From Pseudarthrobacter equi (GTDB lineage Bacteria > Actinomycetota > Actinomycetes > Actinomycetales > Micrococcaceae), in contig NZ_LT629779.1 in NCBI RefSeq assembly GCF_900105535.1, positions 4,030,001-4,094,000 of the forward strand: a DNA stretch of 64,000 nt, given 5' to 3'. Made by a program: the position numbers and the translations under genes. Numbering within the stretch: position 1 is the first letter of the stretch; each line of letters begins with the position of its first letter. The notes beneath the pieces are model-generated. The model was not told where the DNA came from. It was given only the letters and a program-made list of their open reading frames with translations, and made no database searches. Of the stretch, positions 57,952-64,000 are shown in pieces.

Positions 57952-60824
57952 CCTTCCGGCCCGCGCCGTTACGCGCAGCGGTGGTTCTCGCCGTTGTGTT
58001 TATCGCGGTGCGGGTCATCTACCGCGTTCTCTTCAACGGGGCGGGCCTTGGTGCACCGCTCCTGCTCGACCTGCCCCCGCTGCGCCTGCCGGCCCCCTAC
58101 GCTCATGTGGTCCTGCTCGGCCCGGTCTCGGCGCCGGGGGTGTGGGCGGCAGTCGTTTCCGCCCTCCCGATTGCCGCGACCATCCTCACCTTCGGCCTGC
58201 TGAACGCCTGGGTGGACGTGGCCCGCGGCTTCGTGCACCTGGCCCGCCGCGGCCCCCTGCAGGGCATCGCCCGCATGCTCGTGGTGGCCTGGTCGGCCCT
58301 CCCGGCGCTTGCCGACGCCGTCACGTCCGTCCGCCTGGCTTTCCGGTTGCGGGGCGAACGGTTCGGTCCGCGCGCCCTGGTGCCGATCCTGGAGCGGACG
58401 CTGGAGCACGCCGGCCGGGTTGCCGCCGCCCTGGAGCTGCGCGGCTTCGGCAGCCGGGGTTCTTCCGTTTCCGTGGACGACGACGGCGGCCCGCTTCAGG
58501 TGCGTGACGCCAAGTTCCGCATTGGTGACACTGAGCTGGGCGTGGCTGACTTCCAGCCGCGCCCCGGGACAGTGTCGGTGATGACCGGGCCCACCGGCTC
58601 CGGCAAGTCCACCATCCTGCGGGGCATCGCCGGGCTCCTTTCGCATGTTGACGGCGGCGGGGTGGCCGGGACGGTGCGCGTGGGCGGGCTGGACCGGGTG
58701 TCGACGCCGCCGCGGGAGACGGCCCGGGTTGTTGGGGTGGTCCTGCAGAACCCCCGTGCCGCATTCGCCACCACCCGGGTCCGGGACGAGATCGCGCTGG
58801 CCCTTGACCTCCGCGGTGTTTCAGCGGCCGATTCCAAGGCCCGGGTGCAGGAGGTGGCGGACCGCATCGGCGTTTCAGCCCTTCTGGACCGGACCATCAG
58901 CACGCTCTCCGCAGGCGAGGCGACGCTGGTGGCCATCGCCGCCGTGGTGGTGGAACAGCCGGCCCTGCTCCTGGTGGACGAGCCCCTGGCCGACCTCGAC
59001 ACCACAGCACGTGCCCGCGTCATCGCCGTGCTCCATGCCCTCGCCCGCGACGCGGGTGTCTGCGTCATCGTGGCCGAACACCGGGCCGAGGCATTGGCCC
59101 CCATCGCCGATTCGTGGTGGACCATCCGCGGCGGCGCACTGGTTCCGGGCGCGGCTCCGGCGGCTACTCCCGCCCTTGAGGCTCCTCCCGTCGTCCTTCC
59201 TGACCCGGCTGCCGTGACCGTACTGGCCGCGGAGAACCTCGCCGTGCACCGCGACGGCAAACCGCTGGCGCAGGACGCGTCCTTGACCCTGCGCCGCGGC
59301 GAAGTGGTGGCGCTGGTGGGCCCGAACGGTGCCGGAAAGTCCTCTGTCCTCGTGGCGCTGGCGCTCAGTAACGTCAAAGGCGGCCGGGGTAAGGCCGACG
59401 GGGGAACGATCAATTTTGGATTAGGCGACGGCGGCAGGGTGGCGCTGGTGCCAGACGCCTCGGACGACCTCTTCACCAGGGATACCGTGGCGGGCGAGCT
59501 CAAGGCGGCTGAACGGCGCCTGGCCCGGCGGAAGAACGCCGCACCGCTGCCGGCCGGCTATGCCGCACAGCATCTTGCCCGGCTGCGCGGGAATGCAGGC
59601 ATGCCGATCGGGCACGAGCATCCCCGGGACCTCTCCGCGGGTGAACGCAGGATCCTCGCCATCGCGCTGCAGACAATGGACCGGCCCCAGGTCCTCCTCA
59701 TCGACGAGCCAACACGCGGGCTTGACCCGGCAGCCCGTTCGGCGGTCGCGGCGGCCTTGCGTGCTGCGGCGGGCGACGGCGCAGCAGTCCTGATCGCCAC
59801 CCACGACCACTCCTTCGCCCACGGCCTCGGCGCCCAGATCCTGCCAATGCGCGACGGCGTCGCGCCCGCGGTTGAGTTGGCGCCGGCAGAATCCGAGGCC
59901 GCCGTCACTGCCATCACCGCCCAGCCGTTCAACGCACCCCGCTTCCGCGACAGGTTGCCGGACGTCCCGGCCCGTAAGACGTCGCACCGCCTCCGGATGC
60001 CGCGGCCCGTTGAGCTTGCCGTCCTGGCCGGCGCTAACCTCCTGGCGCTCGGCGCCTTCTGCTGGCCCCTGCTGGCGGCGGCCCTCCCAACGGATGCTGC
60101 CGCAGCCCTCCCCTACGCGGCCCTGGCCATCGCACCCGTGGCGGCTGTCGCCGTCGTGGTTCTGCTGGATGGTTCGGTGCGCTCGGCCCATACCGTCGCA
60201 CTGCTCGGCGTGCTGGCAGCGGTGGGGTCTGCGGTGCGGGTGGCGAGTACCGGCGTCGGGGGCGTGGAGGCGGTGTTCATCCTGCTCGTCCTCGCAGGCC
60301 GCGCGTTCGGTGCCCGGTTTGGCCTGCTGCTGGGTGCTGCGACCATCGCGCTGTCGAGTGCGCTGTGGGGCGGGATCGGGCCGTGGACGCCGTTCCAGGT
60401 TTTCGCGTGTGCGTGGGTGGGTGCCGGGGCCGGGCTGCTCCCCAAGAAGGTGCGCGGGAAGGCCGAACTGTGGATGCTGTGCGGCTACGGGGTTGTGGCG
60501 TCGTACCTGTTCGGGCTGCTGACCAACCTGTGGTTCTGGCCGTTCGCCGTGGGTGCCGGCACCGGGATCTCGTACGTGCCGGGCGCGCCGCTGGGCACCA
60601 ACCTCAGCAGCTTCCTGCTGTACTCGCTGCTGACCTCGACGGCGGGGTGGGACACCCTGCGGGCCGTGACCACCGTCGTCGGAATCATTGTGGTGGGCCG
60701 GGCCATTCTCGCCGCGCTGCGCCGGGTGAAGCCGGTCTCTGGCGGGATTGCTAAAAAACGCGCCCAGGGCGTCCACGCGCCTGAACCATCCACGAATGGG
60801 ACCCCGCACCAGTTCACTTCCTAG
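57948..60824 (+). CDS. Single-polypeptide ECF transporter (EcfT-NBD-NBD-S)
   Basis: This 958-residue protein appears to be a whole ECF transporter. Residues 1-165 are membrane helices and coupling helices of EcfT type with LRG motifs at 134-136 and 164-166. NBD1 follows: Walker A GPTGSGKST (214-222), Q267, LSAGE (320-324), LLLVDE (340-345), H378. NBD2 is GPNGAGKSS (458-466), LSAGE (562-566), VLLIDE (582-587), H619, but its Q-loop Gln appears absent. Residues ~695-930 form six or more helices like an S component. A linker rich in Pro/Ala joins the NBDs. The lipoprotein partner is coupled by ATGA. The substrate is unproven. Confidence 0.88.
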   Translation: MTFRPAPLRAAVVLAVVFIAVRVIYRVLFNGAGLGAPLLLDLPPLRLPAPYAHVVLLGPVSAPGVWAAVVSALPIAATILTFGLLNAWVDVARGFVHLARRGPLQGIARMLVVAWSALPALADAVTSVRLAFRLRGERFGPRALVPILERTLEHAGRVAAALELRGFGSRGSSVSVDDDGGPLQVRDAKFRIGDTELGVADFQPRPGTVSVMTGPTGSGKSTILRGIAGLLSHVDGGGVAGTVRVGGLDRVSTPPRETARVVGVVLQNPRAAFATTRVRDEIALALDLRGVSAADSKARVQEVADRIGVSALLDRTISTLSAGEATLVAIAAVVVEQPALLLVDEPLADLDTTARARVIAVLHALARDAGVCVIVAEHRAEALAPIADSWWTIRGGALVPGAAPAATPALEAPPVVLPDPAAVTVLAAENLAVHRDGKPLAQDASLTLRRGEVVALVGPNGAGKSSVLVALALSNVKGGRGKADGGTINFGLGDGGRVALVPDASDDLFTRDTVAGELKAAERRLARRKNAAPLPAGYAAQHLARLRGNAGMPIGHEHPRDLSAGERRILAIALQTMDRPQVLLIDEPTRGLDPAARSAVAAALRAAAGDGAAVLIATHDHSFAHGLGAQILPMRDGVAPAVELAPAESEAAVTAITAQPFNAPRFRDRLPDVPARKTSHRLRMPRPVELAVLAGANLLALGAFCWPLLAAALPTDAAAALPYAALAIAPVAAVAVVVLLDGSVRSAHTVALLGVLAAVGSAVRVASTGVGGVEAVFILLVLAGRAFGARFGLLLGAATIALSSALWGGIGPWTPFQVFACAWVGAGAGLLPKKVRGKAELWMLCGYGVVASYLFGLLTNLWFWPFAVGAGTGISYVPGAPLGTNLSSFLLYSLLTSTAGWDTLRAVTTVVGIIVVGRAILAALRRVKPVSGGIAKKRAQGVHAPEPSTNGTPHQFTS

Positions 60825-60978
60825 GGTTTGCTGAGCTATTCAGACGGCAGACAAGCCCCCCTAATCAATCACGATGGAAAAAATAGGGGAGTCTCGCTAC
60901 GCAAATTGTTCTATTCCCGGATTAGCTTTTAGGTAGCCGTCTTCCGCGGCTGCCGGCCGAGAGTTAGGACTGAATTCA

Positions 60979-62223
60979 ATGGAGAGCAGAAAACTTCCAG
61001 CCCCGGCAATTCTTCCCAATATCACTGCTGTTTCCCTGTCCGCGCTGTTGCTCGCCGGATGTACCGCGCCAGTCGCGTCACCACCTCGGGACAGTCCACC
61101 GACAACATCTGCCACGGTGACGCAACAGCCGTCACCAACCAGCCCTGCCCCCAGTCCTTCGCCGACGACTGCACTGCCCACGTCATCGGAGCGGGCGGCG
61201 CCTACATCCTGGCCGGAAGTGGTGGCCGAAGTGCAGTCCGGGGTGGGACAACTGAGCGTCACAGGCTGCGCCGTGAACTCCACCGGCACTGGATTCCTGG
61301 TCGCTCCCGATCTCGTGGTCACTGCGGCCCACGTGGTTGACGATGCTGCAGCCATCAGCATCGACTTTGGCGGCACCTCGGTGGGCGGCGTGATCTTGGG
61401 GTTCAATGAACTTGCAGACCTGGCACTGGTTCGCCTGGAATCTAAAGCGGCAGGCCATCAGTTCCAGTTTCAATCCTCGGAGCCACCAATCGGAACCGAA
61501 GTTGCCGCCCTCGGCTTTCCTCAGAGAGAGTCGCTAACCCTTACCAGAGGTGTTGTCAGCGGGCTGAACCGCGATATCAACTTCGGGAGCGGAGTTATCG
61601 GCAACATGCTGCAAACTGACACCGCAATCAATCCAGGAAACAGCGGTGGACCTCTGCTGAACCTGGAAGGGAAAGTCACCGGAGTGGTCAGCGCAACCCG
61701 GAAGGACTCGGAAGGCATGGCCTACGCGGTCACCGCACCCAGAGTCACTGAAGCGGTATCAGAATGGCAAAAACGGGGAGTACCGATGGCACCCGTTGAT
61801 TGCGGGGAGGCTCCCGCGCCAAATTCCGGGATATTCCCCATGAAGGTCAGCTCGAATCATGATCAGGCCAGCAACATCGGCCAGGCCTTGCTACTGCACG
61901 GCCAAGGCATCAACCGCGGCGCTTACTCTGCAGCTTTCAAACAATTCACACCGGAGCTGGGGGCAAGTTTCGGTGGCGAGGCAAAGTGGAGTGAAGGACT
62001 CGGCTCGTCTTACTGGACGAAGCTCGAGGTAGTCAACGTGACAGGGGCGGGAGATTCCCTGGAAGCCAACGTTCTTTTGCAGACACGACAGGATGCCGGA
62101 CATGGAGTCGATGGACAAACCTGTTCCAATTGGCGAATCACCTACACCATCGTGTGGGACGGAGCAGCTTGGCGCATAGCCGGAACTTCCTTGCCTCACG
62201 GCAAGCCCCAACCCTGCAGCTAG
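60979..62223 (+). CDS. Lipoprotein trypsin-like serine protease
   Basis: This 414-residue secreted lipoprotein has lipobox LLAGC at about residue 28, a Pro/Ser/Thr-rich linker, then a trypsin-like domain with the triad: VVTAAHVVDDA (His), ELADLALVRL (Asp), NPGNSGGPLLN (Ser). No PDZ domain is apparent. A C-terminal ~130 residue domain (CGEAPAPNSG ... NWRITYTIVWDGAAWRIAG) is probably NTF2-like. It likely cleaves proteins outside the cell membrane. The G+C content is visibly lower than that of neighbours, so acquisition is possible. The ribosome site is weak. Confidence 0.85.
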   Translation: MESRKLPAPAILPNITAVSLSALLLAGCTAPVASPPRDSPPTTSATVTQQPSPTSPAPSPSPTTALPTSSERAAPTSWPEVVAEVQSGVGQLSVTGCAVNSTGTGFLVAPDLVVTAAHVVDDAAAISIDFGGTSVGGVILGFNELADLALVRLESKAAGHQFQFQSSEPPIGTEVAALGFPQRESLTLTRGVVSGLNRDINFGSGVIGNMLQTDTAINPGNSGGPLLNLEGKVTGVVSATRKDSEGMAYAVTAPRVTEAVSEWQKRGVPMAPVDCGEAPAPNSGIFPMKVSSNHDQASNIGQALLLHGQGINRGAYSAAFKQFTPELGASFGGEAKWSEGLGSSYWTKLEVVNVTGAGDSLEANVLLQTRQDAGHGVDGQTCSNWRITYTIVWDGAAWRIAGTSLPHGKPQPCS

Positions 62224-62299
62224 GACTGCCGTCCTCGGGAATCACAGCGCCGACGGGGCAGCGGCGGCAGCTTGGGAAAAGCTGCAGCGCGAACAAAAG

Positions 62300-62337
62300 A
62301 GCGGACGACGGCGGGTGGGCACCCGCCGTCGTCCGCT
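62300..62337. terminator. Perfect dispersed hairpin between convergent genes
   Basis: AGCGGACGACGGCGGGT (62300-62316), loop GGGC and ACCCGCCGTCGTCCGCT (62321-62337) pair perfectly over 17 bp and are followed by TCTTT. It is shared by the convergent protease and 50-residue gene, so it may terminate both. Confidence 0.75.
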
Positions 62338-62359
62338 TCTTTAGCTCTGACGCTTCAGG

Positions 62360-62512
62360 TCAGGCGTTGGTTTTACGTTTCAGCCAGCCCCATACGGCCG
62401 TGGCGACGAACAGGACCAGGCCGATGATGGCCAGCCACAGCAGTCCCTTCACCACGAATCCGAGGACGGAGAGGACAAGCCAGATGATAAGCAATGTGAT
62501 GATAATTCCCAT
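62360..62512 (-). CDS. Small hydrophobic membrane protein, 50 aa
   Basis: This short reading frame begins MGIIITLLIIWLVLSVLGFV, continues VKGLLWLAIIGLVLFVATAV and ends WGWLKRKTNA. Two helices are separated by one basic turn, with a basic C-terminus, the pattern of conserved small membrane proteins (for example YtxH/PMP3-like in size). No family is assigned. It is convergent with the protease gene across the shared hairpin. There is no strong ribosome site. Confidence 0.55.
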   Translation of the reverse strand: MGIIITLLIIWLVLSVLGFVVKGLLWLAIIGLVLFVATAVWGWLKRKTNA

Positions 62513-62555
62513 ACGGGAAGCTTAGGCCCTCTGAGCAGCGGAAACGGGCACCAAC

Positions 62556-62587
62556 TCACATCATGAAGTACTTGGCCTCCGGGTGGT
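62556..62587 (-). repeat. Displaced copy of the metH 3' end
   Basis: These 32 bases match 63559-63590, the last codons and stop of metH, at 30 positions, including an exact 24 bp core (62564-62587 against 63567-63590). Read on the minus strand it ends NHPEAKYF then a stop, like metH. It lies 1003 bp from the intact copy, with one gene between them. Confidence 0.85.
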
Positions 62588-62717
62588 TGGACCGCGTCAG
62601 GAAGTAACGGGCTGGATCGGCACAGCCTTGAAGGTCATAGTGGGAGGATCCTTGGGATTCGTTGTTTCCCGTGGATAGTCTGGGACTAACGCCACCCGAC
62701 GGAGGGTCAGTGAGAAT

Positions 62718-63542
62718 GTGATCGAAGCAGTTGCTGCGGTAATCGGCCGGAACAACGTGACCATATCCGGGCGGGATGATGGGCCCGTGATGATGTTTGC
62801 CCACGGTTTTGGCTGCGACCAGGCGATGTGGCGGAAGCTGCGGCCCTATTTCGCTGATGATTACCGGCTGGTGCTTTTCGACCATGTGGGTGCAGGACAC
62901 TCGGATATCAGCGCCTATGACTGGGAGAAGTACGGGTCCCTCAACGGGTACGCCTCGGACCTGCTGGAGATCTGCGCCGCCCTTGAACTGGAGGACGTCA
63001 TCCTGGTGGGCCACAGTGTCAGCACGATGATCGCCGTGTCCGCCGCAGTACAGGACCCCAACCGTTTCTCCCACCTGGTCCTGCTTGCTCCTTCGCCGCG
63101 CCATACGGATGACCCGTACGACGGTTACGTGGGCGGGTTCTCGCGGGAAGACATCGAGGGCCTGCTGGCATCCCTGGACAGCAACTATTTCGCCTGGGCC
63201 GCGGCCTTGGCGCCCATGGTCATGGGCAACCCGCAAGAGCCGGACTTGGCGGAAGACCTGCGGGCCAGCTTCTGCCGGACAGATCCGACCATCGCACGGC
63301 ATTTCGCCGGGGTAACCTTTTTCTCCGATACCCGGCCTGAACTGAGAAAGGTGCGCACCAGCTGCCTGATTCTGCAGTGCTCGGACGATCGGCTTGCCCC
63401 GCCGGAAGTGGGCGCCTACCTGCACAAGAATCTGGAACACAGCACCCTGGTGCAGCTTCAGGCCACCGGGCACTGCCCCCACCTCAGCGCTCCGGAGGAA
63501 ACGGCCCGGGCGATTCTGCAGTACCTCGACACCCGCTCGTGA
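62718..63542 (+). CDS. Alpha/beta hydrolase, RsbQ-like
   Basis: This 274-residue protein has the RsbQ pattern: FAHGFGCDQAMWRKLRPYFADDYRLVLFDHVGAGHSD, the nucleophile elbow VGHSVSTMIAV, the acid in LQCSDDRLAPPEVG and the His in ATGHCPHLSAPEE. In Bacillus RsbQ activates the stress-signalling phosphatase RsbP, and relatives of this fold also hydrolyse strigolactone-like or small ester compounds. GTG 62718 follows GGAGG at about twelve bases. It is bracketed by metH 3' repeats, which suggests insertion here. No RsbP-type partner lies in the window. Confidence 0.88.
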   Translation: MIEAVAAVIGRNNVTISGRDDGPVMMFAHGFGCDQAMWRKLRPYFADDYRLVLFDHVGAGHSDISAYDWEKYGSLNGYASDLLEICAALELEDVILVGHSVSTMIAVSAAVQDPNRFSHLVLLAPSPRHTDDPYDGYVGGFSREDIEGLLASLDSNYFAWAAALAPMVMGNPQEPDLAEDLRASFCRTDPTIARHFAGVTFFSDTRPELRKVRTSCLILQCSDDRLAPPEVGAYLHKNLEHSTLVQLQATGHCPHLSAPEETARAILQYLDTRS

Positions 63543-63558
63543 CGGCCGCCGCCGGCCG

Positions 63559-64000
63559 TCACACCTTGAAGTACTTGGCCTCCGGGTGGTGGAACACGAA
63601 CGCGTCCGTGGACTGTTCCGGGTGCAGCATCAGCTCGTCGCTGAGGATCACGCCCATCCGCTCCGGCTTGAGGAGTTCCACCACCTTGCGGCGGTCCTCC
63701 ATATCCGGGCAGGCGGGGTAGCCCAGCGAGAACCGGGCGCCGCGGTAGTCGAGTTTGAACAGGCCGGCCTTGTCCTTGGGTTCCTCGGCGGCGAAGCCCA
63801 GTTCCTTGCGGATCCGGGAGTGCCAGAACTCAGCCAGGGACTCGGTGAGCTGCATGACCAGGCCGTTGAGCTCGTAGTAGTCGCGGTACTGGTTGGCGGC
63901 GAACATCTTGGAGGTGAACTCCTCGATCTTCGAGCCGGCAGTGACCAGCTGTACCGGCAGCACGTCAATCTGGCCCGACTCGCGGGAGCGGACAAAGTCG
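63559..64000 (-). CDS. metH: Cobalamin-dependent methionine synthase, C-terminal part
   Basis: This is the end of a gene that continues past the window edge. The translation has ESGQIDVLPVQLVTAGS, LNGLVMQLTESLAEFWHSRIRKELGF, LDYRGARFSLGYPACPD, LLKPERMGVILSDELMLHPEQSTDAFVFHHPEAKYF, which is the S-adenosylmethionine-binding activation domain of MetH (RxxxGYPACPD and HP-x-x-KYF motifs). This domain re-methylates oxidised cobalamin. The enzyme uses B12 to make methionine from homocysteine. Its last codons are duplicated beyond the RsbQ-like gene. Confidence 0.9.
   Translation of the reverse strand, partial: DFVRSRESGQIDVLPVQLVTAGSKIEEFTSKMFAANQYRDYYELNGLVMQLTESLAEFWHSRIRKELGFAAEEPKDKAGLFKLDYRGARFSLGYPACPDMEDRRKVVELLKPERMGVILSDELMLHPEQSTDAFVFHHPEAKYFKV

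Noticed and set aside
62588-63482. Long minus-strand frame opposite the RsbQ-like hydrolase that ends in NHPEAKYF
   Set aside because: It is open only because it is antisense to the hydrolase. Only the last ~11 codons derive from metH.
1-64000. tRNA, rRNA and known riboswitches
   Set aside because: No cloverleaf with a GGTTCGANTCC-type arm and no recognisable cobalamin, TPP or SAM element was seen by eye. The ECF gene has no free leader to hold one.

Overview
The window is 64 kb of high-G+C actinobacterial chromosome, most like Micrococcaceae of the Arthrobacter/Pseudarthrobacter type. The reasons are very dense coding, AAGGAG-type ribosome sites mixed with leaderless starts, a creatinase very close to known creatinases, many DUF families common in Arthrobacter, and a large load of catabolic regulators (TetR, PucR, IclR, XRE-cupin, MurR/RpiR, LysR). 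This assignment comes from reading sequence only, without database support. I found no rRNA, tRNA, CRISPR array, transposase or integrase.

Region by region. 0-5.3 kb: the end of a universal stress protein, a DUF817/MpaB-type oxygenase pair, an Hpt-like protein lacking its phospho-histidine, an SRPBCC protein, and a lower-G+C patch with a GNAT and three hypotheticals. 5.3-14.5 kb: TetR with a perfect operator; a permease/polysaccharide-deacetylase (allantoinase-like) pair with divergent PucR; and a transporter-creatinase-IclR operon. 15-24.1 kb: a seven-gene operon (MHS transporter, FAD oxidoreductase, CoA-transferase, enoyl-CoA hydratase, DapA-family lyase, SDR, aldehyde dehydrogenase) headed by an XRE-cupin regulator with paired operators. 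It reads as a complete uptake-and-degradation pathway for an unknown acid. 24.2-32.8 kb: membrane proteins, an ArsR-CDF metal efflux pair, a CPA1 antiporter fused to a UBP zinc finger, a duplicated small-membrane-protein/VOC module, and GPP34. 32.9-38.6 kb: variable small genes, a lipoprotein, a DUF222-HNH protein and a DUF3846-like protein. 38.9-46.7 kb: a patatin, then MurR/RpiR, a beta-hydroxyacid dehydrogenase, an aldehyde dehydrogenase, an M20 amidohydrolase and a DUF3100 transporter. 46.8-53.4 kb: NYN-LOTUS, flavodoxin, LysR, PrpF and a MatC-like permease. 53.7-64 kb: a BCCT transporter, hypotheticals, a one-gene ECF transporter with its DUF4430 lipoprotein, a lipoprotein protease, an RsbQ-like hydrolase and the 3' end of metH.

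The best candidates for something undescribed are these. First, the single-polypeptide ECF transporter (EcfT-NBD-NBD-S) coupled to a DUF4430 lipoprotein, possibly for cobalamin. Second, the XRE-cupin-controlled CoA-dependent catabolic operon. Third, a dispersed family of GCGKACGACGGCGGG hairpins at gene ends, two of which lie inside coding sequence. Fourth, a duplicated metH 3' end that brackets the RsbQ-like hydrolase.
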